Source: Fistularia commersonii
Lineage: Eukaryota; Chordata; Actinopteri; Syngnathiformes; Fistulariidae
NCBI GenBank assembly: GCA_037954325.1
Contig: JBBMNZ010000019.1
Span: 10,176,001-10,240,000, forward strand
Direction: 5' to 3'
Length of the DNA: 64,000 nucleotides
Part shown: piece by piece, positions 15,216-27,373 of the stretch
Layout: the number at the start of each line of letters is the position of its first letter
How positions within the stretch are numbered: position 1 is the stretch's first letter
Program-made: the position numbers and the translations under genes
Notes under the pieces: model-generated
Database searches by the model: none
The model's input: only the letters and a program-made list of their open reading frames with translations
What the model was told of the DNA's origin: nothing

Positions 15216-16201
15216 AACATTTCTAGATGTATCTTACAACCACAGAATAGAAAGAGAAAATGAAGGGAGGATTTTAACTCGTCTAATGGATGCAAGCGGG
15301 CAGTGATAGCGTTGTTCTAAGTTGTTTTTAGTCTCAGCCAGTTTGAATGCTTCAGTATTGACTGCTTGGTTGCCTCTTGGATACTCTGCAATGCATCAGG
15401 AAAATGACAGCCTACAGCAGAATTTCATTCAAATAATAATGTACGTATTAAATTATGGGTCTGATAACAACAGTGGTTTGTCATGTTTTTTCTTTTCGAA
15501 ATGAACAACTAACAGGATGTGACCTTGCTGGCCCTCTCATAGCTGCTGTGTGGTATTTTGTCGGTTGCTGTATAGAAATTAGGTGCCGGAAGCATAAAAC
15601 ATGATATTCGAGAAGTGGCGGACACATCAGAACATGCAAGGACTCACACCGGGGTGTTTTTCAGTAAGGCAAGGCACTATCCCAGCTCTTGTGACTCTTC
15701 TTTACTCCTACCATTAGCTGACATCAAAACCTGCACGTTACTGTTTTTATTTGTCTCAAAATATCACTGAGTTGTTTTGTAGTTGTTGATATTGGCCTGC
15801 TCTTGAAAAGACAAGCAGGAAGTTTTTGACCTGTACACATCGAATTGAATTTTGGCTTCAAATTAGATCACGTTAGCAAAGGATTGTTTTTCTCCTTTTT
15901 AAAGCCAGGCTGCCTCTATGGGAAGTTAAATAACAAGTTGGATCTCTCATTCTTAGTGGTCTTTCCCATCAGATTCATTTAGCCTCAATCAGTTCGCCAG
16001 CTCTACCTCTCACCGGCTTGTTTTGGTTTATGTTAGTGACAGTACAGGCCTCTCTGCTGTGGCAGGGGAATTCCCTTCAGGGCAAACACGAAAATGTACT
16101 CACATAAATTCACCCAAAGGAATGCTGTCTATATGCCCATGTGACCGGTAACAAACTTCACACATGAAGCTTGCAAGCAAATGCAGGATCCACCAAGGAT
16201 G

Positions 16202-16373
<172 letters not shown>

Positions 16374-16620
16374 ACCAGTGATCAGAGCAATTTGCATGTT
16401 TTCCTTGCCACATTTTACATACCTGGCAGTTACTTTTTCAAATTATCCCCTCAAAAATGACACACACGTGTGTGGATCAACATGTCTGCCCTCAACACAG
16501 GTTTGACTTCTTTTTTTACGATGTTGCCTTTTACCCTGAAAAACCCAGACTTAACGGAAGGATAGTATAGGCCAATCAGACAATATATCGAGACGCGCTT
16601 TTATCAACACATCTGCTTTA

Positions 16621-16686
16621 TATGTTATTATTTTTTTATTTATATATATATATTATATATTTAATTTTATATATTTTATATATTTT

Positions 16687-16749
<63 letters not shown>

Positions 16750-16770
16750 AACACACATATATATAAATAA
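16621..16770. repeat. AT-rich tract with (TA)n and (CA)n blocks
   Basis: A T/A-only stretch with (TA)n runs passes into (AC)n at 16716..16739 and back to (TA)n. Such (TA)n blocks readily extrude as cruciforms. Confidence 0.9.
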
Positions 16771-16774
16771 AAAT

Positions 16775-16880
16775 AATTGCTCCCCTGGCGCTGATCAAAG
16801 GCAAGCTACTGCTCATGGTTCATCCATGATGGGTTAATTGCAAAGAAAAAAATTACCCTTGGGGATTAATAGAGGGGAGA
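16775..16880 (+). mobile_element. retroelement tail leading into a microsatellite
   Basis: The block TTGCTCCCCTGGCGCTGATC, TACTGCTCATGG, GATGGGTTAATTGC and CCTTGGGGATTAATAGAG resembles the conserved 3' end of a common fish retroelement. The simple repeat at 16880..16958 starts directly at its end. Confidence 0.5.
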
Positions 16881-16885
16881 TATAT

Positions 16886-16952
<67 letters not shown>

Positions 16953-16958
16953 TACATA
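16880..16958. repeat. alternating (CA)n-(TA)n-(CA)n microsatellite
   Basis: (AC)n, (TA)n, (CA)n and (CATA) blocks follow directly on a retroelement-like tail at 16775..16880. Confidence 0.92.
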
Positions 16959-17756
16959 ATGTGTGTCTATAATGGAACAACTATCAATTATCCCCCCATG
17001 TAAATAAACCTTCTCATCCCACTTCCTTCCTTCACCTTTTTTCTTTTCTCAGATTCAATCATGCCCCCTTAACTCGTATTGATACTTTGATTCTTTATTT
17101 AGCCCGTGATTGCCTGAGGACCACCTCTCTGTCTCCAGACCCCCGCCAGATGTCCTGACCCGCAAATTGAAGACACTCATTACCAGATGATAATGTCACA
17201 CACGGTGGACAGACCACCCTCTGGAGCTCAGAGCATATGTGGAGACACACAAAAACACGCACAGCTACTCTGGCTCTCTAACTCGCACTACCTTGACCAC
17301 AAATTAATGTGTGTGTTGCGTAACACCAGTCAGGGGAAAACCATTAGTGCAAAAAAAAATGCACCCTTACTCTGTCACACTGCGTTAGAAGGACGTCCAG
17401 TGTGCACTTAGTGTGTGTGTTTGAGCTGCACTTCTGACGACAAGGTAAGAGTTGATGAAAGTTTATAACCTTTGGACTCCAGAGCAGGGAGAGTCAAAAA
17501 AGGGAAAAGTGAAGCCAGAGAGGAAAACTGAAGCATGTAGGTCATCAAGGATCACAATTAGCCCATTAATAGCATTTTAAAAGACAAATTAATCTTGTAG
17601 ATGAATATTAACATTAGTCGGGTCCTTCTTTGACCTATCTCAGCTGTCATTTGGCAAGAGGTGGGGCTCATCTCGGACCGTCTGTCAATCAATCACAGGC
17701 CCACATATAGACAAAAACAACCATTCACCCTCTCATTCACACGTCTGCCCACTTTA

Positions 17757-17890
17757 GCACCAATTAACCTCCTGCATGTTTTTGAACTGTGGGAGTAAAA
17801 CAAAGAATCTGGAGGAAACCAACACAGACACAGAGAGAACATGAAGACTCCACATAGAAAGGCCCCCTGTCGGCATAGAACCGACCACTA
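17757..17890 (-). mobile_element. dispersed fish repeat fragment, antisense copy
   Basis: The minus strand carries the same ordered block as 38806..38925: the GGAGTCTTCATGTTCTCTC region, the GGTTTCCTCCAGATTC region, then a CCCACAG-like segment and GCAGGAGGTTAATTGG. It is more diverged than the 38806 copy. Confidence 0.55.
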
Positions 17891-17960
17891 AACACTGCAC
17901 TACTGCTCTGTCTGTTTTGGTTTCAGCACTTTGGAAAAAAAGGTGAAAAATCTGCACACC

Positions 17961-17963
17961 AAA

Positions 17964-18000
<37 letters not shown>
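17961..18000. repeat. A11 run followed by (AT)14
   Basis: A poly(A) run followed by a pure (AT)n of 29 bp. Confidence 0.95.
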
Positions 18001-18002
<2 letters not shown>

Positions 18003-18188
18003 CAAAAAAACCATTATAACTTCAGGATTTATGAACAAAAAAGACAATGTCTTTAAAATATATCTTGAAACAACAAATCTGCTCCCTTGCACTCCAAAAG
18101 GGTGAAATCATTTCCTCCTCTGAGTGGTGAGACACATCACTTCAGACCTAAGGGGAAATCACGATCTGAATAATCGAGAAAATCAGAA

Positions 18189-18248
18189 ATCAAATCAATG
18201 ATTATCAGAGGCCACGTGAAAGAGGCCTCTGATTATCATAGATTTGAT
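18189..18248. repeat. imperfect inverted repeat (25 bp arms, 10 nt loop)
   Basis: Arms 18189..18213 and 18224..18248 pair at 23 of 25 positions; the core words are TGATTATCAGAGGCC and GGCCTCTGATTATCA. The loop is ACGTGAAAGA, and an E-box CACGTG sits at the arm/loop junction (18213..18218). It lies in plcb3 intron 1. Confidence 0.85.
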
Positions 18249-20481
18249 CTATTTTCACATTGACCAGCCCTGACGGGACGTGTTTGGCTGGCTATATTTA
18301 AACCCATCTGATGTTATTCTTGGTATCTTTGTATTTCATTCTTACCTTCATCCCATGTCTGACATCATTCTGGTACACCAGAGAGAACAATTTACCTTGC
18401 TCTGATGCAGCTGTCTGGTTGCTCAAAAATGTATAAAACAGATTTCCATTTATATTTCATTACACATTTGACATTGCTTTTACTGCAAGTGCAAGAACCT
18501 CCAGGGCTGCAACTGCATCGTGGCCAGGCAAGGGGTGTATTTATAAGGCTTTGGTCGTCTCTCCTGAGACTGGACCACCTAAATCCAGCAGGGATGCAAC
18601 ACAAGAACATCATAAGAACCATGTGTCCAGTGCCAAGTTGCAGGCAAATTTCAGAAAATGTGACGCACAATGTGTCACTCACATACACAAACGCAAACTA
18701 ATAAAAGACACTTGACCTTGGAGGACAATAAGAGTTCTGGAACTTTAGAGACAGACTGCACGCAGACCGTTTTTATTAAATATGGGGGCGGGGGCAATAA
18801 GTCATGATGGTTCAACTTCAATAACTACAATCGCAATGATCAACAATTGAGGGTGCATCACAATATCCGTGTCAAAAGAGGAAATACACCTATAGAAGAG
18901 AAGTGCACAAGGTTATCTTAGTCTAGAGGTTTCCAAGGCATGGACGTGAGGGTCAATAGAATGTTTTGAAAGACATAAAATTAGAAAATTGGAAAATGAT
19001 TGAATAGTATATACTCATACACGCGCCCACACTTGACAATCAAAGGGGAATCGGGAAAGAGAGATTAATGGAGGAGGAGAGAAACACAGAGTGATGACAA
19101 AATGAGAGGAGACAGAGACGCGGCAGGCCGAGTCTGGATGTCAGCACCACACTTGTCATGGGTCTGCAACTGACCTTTCACCCTCCTTCCTCCCTCGGCC
19201 TCCATCCCTCATTTCGCACCACTCCGTCAAGATGTCGGCGGTGTTTCTCGACACGCCGTGAGACCCCTCACGCAACCTTCCCTTCCCCACCCACTGCTCG
19301 CTCTTCCCACGAACCTCCTCGATGCCCTTCTGTTTAGAAGATCTGGTATTTTGAGTATAGATGCTAAAAGTGAAAAGTGTAGGCATAACAAAATAAAAAA
19401 ATCCCTTCACTCAGCTGTTAAAGGGATAATGAGACGGCTCTACTCACAAACTTTTCTTTAAATACAAACATGCTCATTTTCCAATACTAGATTTTACGAT
19501 GTGAAAAGTTATGAGATTATAAAACCTAAAGGTGTTCCACACATGAGAATGCCTGTCGGACAGATGAGACTCGTTTTGGAGAGAGTAGATGATATGAAAA
19601 AAAGGATCAATGGCTTGAGAGAAACATTTAAATCTGTACAGAACAGGAACAAGGTAATAAAAGAAGTAGTGAGAAAGTCCGAACGTGCATCGTATCGGCA
19701 GAGTTTTGATACAGAACGTGCGTGAAACCGCAGTCGCATAACAAAATGCAGATGGTCGAGAATGAAGCCAATCTTTTGGATCACATTTTGTTTAAATCGA
19801 CCAATAAATCCATCTTCCTCAGCAACGGAATTTACAACACAGTGGGGGGAAGTTATGCAATAAGTGAAAACGTAATATCCGAATAAATCTCTCTGTTGTG
19901 TTCGGGCACGGAGGTCAACAGTTGTGCACTTTCAAGAAGCGGCTCCAAGGCTGTCTGGTCATGCACTTTGTTTTCTCCTTTCATGTGACGTGGAAATGGG
20001 CACCACCATCCTGATATATTGGCTTGGTATCATTAAGATTAAGCGTCGATGCAATACGGTGTAACTAATTCTCCCTGAAACTGGATCCTGATCCTTCCAT
20101 TTGGCTCATTAGGCCAGACCATCATTATAGACAGGAAGTAGGTTCTTATTCTGACCATAAAACCATGGACACTCCCAGGAAATGCTGGGGCACCACTGAT
20201 TTTTTTAGATTCATCATCTGTACGTGTCTGCTGATGTTGTCCCACCTAAGACACGTCGCAACCCGAAAAAAAAAACAGGTCGGCGACAACTTTTGCTGCT
20301 TCGGTTGGGGAAGGGGGGGGCTGAAGAAACTTAAGGGTTGAGCAACATAGCTACAATTATCAATTATCGTTAATTGTGTGATTGCTGCTTAAAGAAGAAT
20401 GCAGCGCATTCTTGGATATTGAAATCAAAAATTAATAACTGTTTAATAAGTTGATGGGGAAGGAGAAAAGATGCATCTATT

Positions 20482-20483
<2 letters not shown>

Positions 20484-20554
<71 letters not shown>
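20484..20554. repeat. (GT)35 microsatellite
   Basis: A pure (GT)n run of 71 bp in plcb3 intron 1. Confidence 0.97.
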
Positions 20555-20556
<2 letters not shown>

Positions 20557-21007
20557 TAACATGGGGTAATGAGTTTATGCTGTCAGTTCATCTCAGACTG
20601 ATACAATCTAAGGCAACAGGACAGAAAGGTCAGAGTCTTATTGGCCTCGGATAAAAATTCAGCCTAAACTAAAGATCTGGAAACAGCAGACTTGAGCCAC
20701 TGTTTGCTTGTGATTATGCGATACGAACATGTAGAGTAAACAAATAAAACAAAAAATGTGTGTGCGTGATCAAACTTTTCCTGCCTGGCTCTGAAGACAG
20801 AACATGTAGGAGTGCTGGGGTCACAACGGGAATTCTTCTTTTTATTTTTTATTTGCGTTGGTGCACATTTCAAGAGCATATACATCAAAAAAAAAATCAT
20901 ACGGCGTGGAGGGAAGAGGAAGTATTTCTGATTGGCTGGTGTAAATTGGATCCAGCTGAATGAAACCTACGAGGAACGGAGAGGTGGCAAATGTACACGC
21001 CAGGTGT

Positions 21008-21085
21008 AAAGATGACTATTTAGAATAGAATTGAATGTGGCTTTAAATTGTCCCACAATGGGGACATTTCAATATTTATCTTTGT
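21008..21085 (+). mobile_element. possible retroelement tail fragment
   Basis: TTTAAATTGTCCCACAATGG followed by GGACATTTCAATATTTATC resembles the terminal segment of fish LINE/SINE repeats. It is short and diverged, so the call is weak. Confidence 0.3.
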
Positions 21086-21418
21086 ATTTATTAAAGAGCC
21101 ATTTCAGGGCCCCTCCAGAACGCGGCTGATGGAGAGCCAAGCCCCACTTAAGACAAGCCGTCTGCCTCGTTTGCTTTATCTGTTTGTTTGAGAGGAATTT
21201 TAACCAAATTCCAGTTGGAATTCATCTAAATTGAATTGTGGTCGGGTGTGGAGGGCGGAGCAGCACAGCGAAAGACGGAGGAGTAGGAGAGAGAGGCGGA
21301 GAGAGAGAAAGAACGAAAACGGTTTGGCTCTGGAGCCAACGACAAGCTTGAACAGGAAGTCATTCAATGTGAAACGCACACACACCCAGAACAAAACAAC
21401 TGCACACGCGCACAGATA

Positions 21419-21421
<3 letters not shown>

Positions 21422-21476
<55 letters not shown>
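21422..21476. repeat. (AC)27 microsatellite, left arm of an inverted pair
   Basis: A pure (AC)n run. A (GT)n run at 21560..21591 lies 83 nt away and is complementary to it. Confidence 0.96.
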
Positions 21477-21478
<2 letters not shown>

Positions 21479-21554
21479 TATACAAACGCTGAGACGCACA
21501 AGAAAGAGGGTCAATAATTTGGAATGCATTCCTACTGTGCCCCCCCTTGCATGA

Positions 21555-21559
<5 letters not shown>

Positions 21560-21591
<32 letters not shown>
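21560..21591. repeat. (TG)16 microsatellite, right arm of an inverted pair
   Basis: A pure (TG)n run of 32 bp ending in GCGCG; complementary to the (AC)n at 21422..21476. Confidence 0.96.
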
Positions 21592-21595
<4 letters not shown>

Positions 21596-24015
21596 TTAGT
21601 GTGTCACTTGATGGGCCTACAGTAGAATTCCCAAGGCCATTTGGGAACAGAGGTCTTGTTGTGAGACCCAAAGAATCCCCACAGCAGTAAAAGGAGGAGG
21701 AGGCGAGTACGGAGTGGCGGAGGTAAAAGAGGGGGGGAAAAGAAGAGGCTGCAGTACGAAGGTATGAAGCGACAAGCGGGCGAACGGGTCTGAGGACCAA
21801 TGGTGGAGAAACAAGCAATGCAGACCGGCGAGGACGAGATGACGAGGAGGAAGGGAGGCGAGGGATGAGGTCAAACGTGGTATTTTCATGTAAACAAACC
21901 TCACTACCCCTGGGCACTCTGTCTGAATGAGTGTGTGTGCTTATGTGTCCACAATGTTTTCTTACTTTGTCAAGAATCTTTAAAGTAACACACACCATGC
22001 TGCGCTGCAGAAACCCATTCCCCGTCCCCTCCAAAGCTTCATGTGAAAACTTGGCGGTTCTTTTGTAGGAATAGAGCTTTGATTAATCCGTGTTTCCAGT
22101 ACATGAAGATCCATCTAAAACAATACCAGACATTTCAATAATGAGCGGAGAAAATGTTTGGTGGAGCGTTAAACTGTTTTAAATGCTCACACTCAACTTT
22201 TTAACCTAGAAATAGCAATTGTACAGGTGTCACAATATACAACTGTCTTGAATTGAGTCCTATCTTGGAGAGGTGAATTAACAGAGAGATTGGGGATCGA
22301 TGGGACCTTATAACATCCTGGATATAATAGGGAGTTTAAGGATCACCTTTTGGAAGGAAATTAAACGGAAAAATTGATGAGATTTTGACTGATCAATAAA
22401 AAAAGGTAACAGAAAAATGCAACTTTATGCTATTTCACATACGGATCCGCAACCTCTTTTCCACAGTTGCAACTGCAACTGAACCATAACCTGAAATTTC
22501 AAACCCCTAATAGACCCCGTCTAACTTTACTCTGCTTTTCTGGACTGGAGGCAGATTCAAGATTAAAGAACAAACACTGAGTCAACACACAGGCCTCGAC
22601 CAAGGCAGCTTGTACCTAATAAAAGTTGCCACGTCCACTGTTTGGACACCGGGAGAGAGAGAACCGAAAGGCGGGGGAACTTTTTTTTTCCCCAAAAGAA
22701 ATCATATCAAGTTCATGAACCGTGATTGAGGTCAAGCTTTCAATTAAATATATATACATATATTAATCACGCTACATAACACTGGTTTTCATCAATCAAC
22801 TGTGACACAAATACAGACTTGGTGCTCAAGATGCACTGTGTTTCTATTTGTAACATTATCCATAATTTCATTTTTTTTGCTTCTTTTTTCAATTTTATTT
22901 TCTTTATGAATGTCTCCTGATACACAGCAGCTTCAGATACAACACTGAGCAGAAAAATACTAGACTGAGTTTTAAAAATGCCTCTCAGAAACTAACAACT
23001 AATAGTTTCTTCTACAAATTACTTTCACAAATGAACTCGAACAAACAGATAATGGCCTCTCATGCGGATGTCGGCATCCGATATCTTTGTTGACGTTGAT
23101 AATGTAGTTATTTTCAAACTACTTTTCAGTAATCGGGCCTCAAAAACAACTGCTGTGTTTAACATTAACATGGATGTGATTCTCAACAGTAATGCAAGAA
23201 CAGTGTAACATCCTTCTTGCATTATATGCATAGGGCACATGTCAAAAGCAACTGGCCTTAACTTTTTATTTAGATCCTGGTGCAGTCACATAAAAGTATG
23301 ATAACTTATCTCTAAGGCAACCATTTTGCCTGGTGAGTATTTTTAATGTTAACACTTACAGTGCAGTACTTGTGTAGGTCGATTTATCAATTTCAGTATA
23401 TTTTTTCTCTGAAATACAAGTTACTTGTGAAAAACACAGTATCAGATGGAATCTAGTTACCTAATTTACCTACTTAAACAAAACTCGTGAGTACGGCATC
23501 AAGTATTTTGTATTTAGTCCAACATACAAAGAAGACCCTGCACTTGTATTAATATTATGTTCAAGACTCATTTTAAGCATGAAATGCCAGTCAGCATATT
23601 TGGAGTCCAAGAAAACCCATCTCCCTTTACAGACTCAGACGCTTACAACTACAAGAGGTCGGTAAATGTTCTTTCCTTACAAGTGCTGCTGCTGCAGTCG
23701 AAGGTCTGTCGCGGTTATCTTGTCCACAGACTCTGTGGTCTTAGAATTATTCATTGATTAGTCACTTTCGAGAACAGGAATTGCACTCCTCTCTTTTATC
23801 TCACCTACATTCCTTCCCATAAACAATCCTGCTGATTTTGATAGTACGGCCGGGCGGGGCCGGAGTGGGTAGCACAGCTAGTGAGAGGAGTGGCAGAAAG
23901 ACAACCAGAAAACATGCAAATGTTTGAGCGTTTTTCACAAACTTTATCACCCACATAAAAATTTCCTGGGAAATCCCATAGAGATAAAGATACACAGTGT
24001 GTGTTGATGGGGGTC

Positions 24016-24058
24016 GAGAAAGAGAGAGAGAGAGAGCGAGAGAAAGGGAGAGAGGAGA
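24016..24058. repeat. (GA)n tract
   Basis: An imperfect (GA)n purine run in plcb3 intron 1; pyrimidine-rich on the transcript strand. Confidence 0.9.
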
Positions 24059-24999
24059 AATCAAAAGGACATGACATTCACTGTTTGCGTGACAAGACCC
24101 TTCTTCTGGAGCCAGACACACACATCATGTCATGGTTAAAGCGCGTGTGAGGCACTCGCTGATATCTTGTTTTACTTTCAAAGAGGGAAGTTGGATGAAA
24201 ACAGGCTGCTCTCTTCAATCTGCATACAAATAAAACCTTTAAAATGAGAACAGTGTCAAACGTTGCGTGCAGGTTGGACTGCGTGGCTTGAGATCCGAAG
24301 GCATCTGTACGAGTCGTGAATCTCCAATTGAGTTAAGTCACAACTCGTACCGGGATTTCATGCAGGCTGCCTTTTGAAAACAATGATCGCGCTTTGTTTT
24401 CCATTCCCAACTGCATGTTTCACATTTACAAAAGCTACGTCTCCTCCAGGAAGTAGTCACTTCAGAAAGTTTTGCTTAGATACAGAGCACTTGACCTTTC
24501 ACCGTGCAAGCTTGGAGTTTTGCCCTTAGATGGATGGATGGATGGATGTCATTACCAGAGGTGTGTGTACAATGAATCAGTTCCAGTATTCGTAGTAGAC
24601 GTGTCTCTTCGTACTGACAGCATCTCACTGTCCTTCGGTTTCTGGGATAATTCCAAACTATCCTGGCAATGAGACAAAGCTATCTTTCCCTCCGCCCTCA
24701 TCATTCACTCAGATTCCCAGAGGTTTTACAAATAACAGTCCTTTCATACTGAACGATTGCCCGGGATGTGTTTTCATTGGAGTCATGGCCGACAGCTACT
24801 GAAGCAGCGAGGGACCTTTATAAAATTGCAACACTGCTGCCAGCACAGAGATGGCATCGATGACATGAACAGTTAGAGGTAAAGCAAAAAAAAGAGATGC
24901 AGTTTCATTTCTAAACAAAAAAAAAAACAAAAAAACAAAAAAAAATTCTGATTTTCTGATATTTGGCGGCAGCCTGCTGTGAAGTCCCAACTTCATTGC

Positions 25000-25092
25000 C
25001 TGATTGGCTGTTACATAACTCGTTCTATCGCTGATTGGCTGTTGTGTAACATGTTTCTTTACTGTCTGGTTGTTGAGCAATTGCCTGTTGGG
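25000..25092. repeat. three-unit 31 bp minisatellite
   Basis: The words CTGATTGGCTGTTACATAAC (25000), CTGATTGGCTGTTGTGTAAC (25031) and CTGTCTGGTTGTTGAGCAAT (25062) recur with a 31 bp period. The third unit is the most diverged. Units 1 and 2 contain ATTGG, an inverted CCAAT box. Confidence 0.65.
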
Positions 25093-26706
25093 TTTTATGT
25101 CTGCGGGGCTTCCTCCAGACACTGATCAAAATATACCCTTCACCGCACGATAGGTCCATGGACACGATCGCAGCAAGGATGTGTATCTGCTCATCTTCAC
25201 TGAAGAGAGTAGCTGTGTCCAATTGGACCCAAGTGGAGATGTTATCGCCAATAAGATTATAAAGATATTCAGAGGGAAGCAATGGGATCGGGTCTTCAAA
25301 AGTCTGTGAATGTCATGTAAGATAGATGGCCTCCAGGTTTGCTAATGCTGTTGGGTGGTTAGATAACTGGATAACCTTATTCATTTCCAGAGGTAAAGGT
25401 TGCGAAACATCTGAAAATGAATCTCAGCCCTCACATATTCAATAGGGATGTAACTGTTTGGTAAATAATGTGAAAGTGACATGTAAGAGTGTGGCACAGT
25501 CCCGCCATTGACGTGCGACTCATCGGCAGATGTAAAGTAGAACAGTGAGTAAAGCGCTTACTGGAAAGATCGGCAAGCTGGCGGGGCCATAAACCTCTGA
25601 ACCTTTGTCCCGAGTGGTGGAAGACAGAAGCTACCCCAGAGGTTTTCAGTCTTTACACGACACAGTACGTCATTGGTCGGGACCAACACCTGTTACGCCT
25701 CCAGAGGAAAACCAACAGGCGGCTTCTGCAGGACGCGAGGCAACAGTAACACCAGGAAAAACATCCACATAACATGTGGACACACTCCACACAGGAACTA
25801 TACACAATGCTTGTGAGAGTGTGTGTGTGTGTCACGGTCCCTGAGTCTTTTAAATGATCAGGTTTTTGCTTTCAAAGGAAAAACTCACACTCATCTCACA
25901 AACTCAGATGAAAGGGATTTCAGCCTAACCAAATAGATTTCGGCCAGTTGAATGAAAAATAAGCTGTTTAAATCCTGAATTAACTTTGATAAAGTAAATA
26001 TATTCATTATTTTATATTACATATTAATTTTTTGTCTTTTAATGCAATGTGTGTATGATACGAGAACCTGCGTCTCAAGTCAACAGTGCAATTAATTTGT
26101 ATCTGAAAGCTTGTGATAATGGCACCCGGTTTGAAATGTGTACTTACGCGGTATTTTAGCGATACACACCTTCTTTCTTTCTCAACACAAACACACACAC
26201 CTTGCATAATTTCTATCCAAGAGAGGAGGTTACCAAATGGAAGACACACAGGCCTGTAGTTAGAGCCTCAGCAGCTCAGTTAATCATTGATGACTTTGCA
26301 GACAGACAGACACACGCACACAAACACACACACTATGGATAGTTATCATGGTATGGCCACTGGCCTGTCAAGGCAGACAGACATAAAATAATCTCTGTAA
26401 GATCTTATTTCAAACAGGAAGCAAAACTAAAACCACTGTGGGGCATCATATGACAAGTCGCAGAGCCCAAAAGTATGTAAGTAAAACATTTTAACAGAAT
26501 ATTGTGAAAGATTAGTTTGCACTTAAAACAGCGAGTGGTTTGTGACCCCCCACCTGGCAGGTGCTTTCTCCTCCCAGGAGGAGAAGGAGGGATCGGGGCG
26601 TCTAAGCCGAACCTGAGACTGAGGAAACCGGCTTGACGGGAATTCGACACATTCAAGCCCTGCTGCCTGCTGGCACTGGAGACGTTTTTTACTCAAATAT
26701 CTGATT

Positions 26707-26709
<3 letters not shown>

Positions 26710-26768
<59 letters not shown>
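26710..26768. repeat. (CA)29 microsatellite
   Basis: A pure (CA)n run about 0.3 kb inside plcb3 intron 1; a second one lies at 26866..26900. Confidence 0.97.
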
Positions 26769-26770
<2 letters not shown>

Positions 26771-26864
26771 GTGGGCTTCTGTGTTCAGCGCTGGGTTGTG
26801 AGGCTATGCAAACACCTGCACACATTATCAGTCGCTCTCTATGAACGAACAAGCAGGTGCGCGT

Positions 26865-26865
<1 letters not shown>

Positions 26866-26900
<35 letters not shown>
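26866..26900. repeat. (CA)17 microsatellite
   Basis: A pure (CA)n run preceded by GCGCGTG, 170 bp from the plcb3 exon 1 donor. Confidence 0.96.
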
Positions 26901-26902
<2 letters not shown>

Positions 26903-27053
26903 CTGTTGTGTGACATGAGTGGGCCAGCGTGGGGGGAAGCAGGCAGTCATGTTTCACGCCATCAGAATCTGACAGATCTGTCACCTCTATTAAAAAAAAA
27001 TACATTAACCCGCATGTGCGCTAAAAAAAATAATGCTTTCAAGGAAAATAGGA

Positions 27054-27065
27054 GGGGGGGGGGGG
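27054..27065. repeat. G12 homopolymer beside the plcb3 exon 1 donor
   Basis: This is a run of 12 G on the plus strand. On the plcb3 transcript it becomes C12 at intron positions +8 to +19, immediately after GTGAGTG. It is a potential poly(C)-binding-protein site, and also a place where base-calling could be unreliable. Confidence 0.9.
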
Positions 27066-27072
27066 CACTCAC

Positions 27073-27171
27073 CTCGTCCCATTTGATGAACTTGCCTCCC
27101 TTTCTCAGCGCTTCGTGGACGGACACGGGTTTGAGCTGCAGAGCGTGGACTCCCGGCTTCGCCCCGGCCAT
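27073..27171 (-). CDS. plcb3: plcb3 coding exon 1 (phospholipase C beta 3, N-terminus)
   Basis: This exon encodes the first 33 residues of a phospholipase C beta, the Gq/G-beta-gamma-activated enzyme that cleaves PIP2 into IP3 and diacylglycerol at the plasma membrane. The start reads MAGAKPGVHALQLKP and the exon ends in GGKFIKWDE, the conserved opening of PLCB1/PLCB3 proteins that leads into the N-terminal PH domain. KFIKWDE is closer to PLCB3 than to PLCB1, which has KFVKWDD. The ATG at 27171 has a strong Kozak context (G at -3, G at +4). The exon ends in GAG followed by GTGAGTG, a consensus donor, in phase 0. Identity is from recalled family sequences, supported by the divergent PPP1R14B neighbour. 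Paralogue choice (plcb3 versus plcb1) is probable rather than proven. Confidence 0.93.
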
Positions 27172-27337
27172 GGCGAGGGAGTCCCGGCCCGGGCGCAGAC
27201 GCCTCTATCCCGGCTGGAGGGAGCTGCGACTCCCCGGGAGGAACGAACACTCCTCTTCCTCCTCCGACCCCTCTTCCCTCTGCTGCCGGAGGGGGAAAGT
27301 TTAACGGGGAAGTCTTGAAGGGAGGAAGAGGAGACTC

Positions 27338-27373
<36 letters not shown>

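Noticed and set aside
18392..18701. Overlapping frames of 98 codons on both strands
   Set aside because: Both are open by chance over the same DNA. Neither shows a motif or a recognisable family.
19501..19725. 74-codon charged frame that looks coiled-coil-like
   Set aside because: Its Lys/Arg/Glu content follows from an A/G-rich stretch; no heptads are convincing and no splice sites frame it.
21360..22034. 224-codon frame on the minus strand
   Set aside because: It is held open by two microsatellites (HTHT and VCVC segments) and a pyrimidine-rich region. No domain is recognisable.
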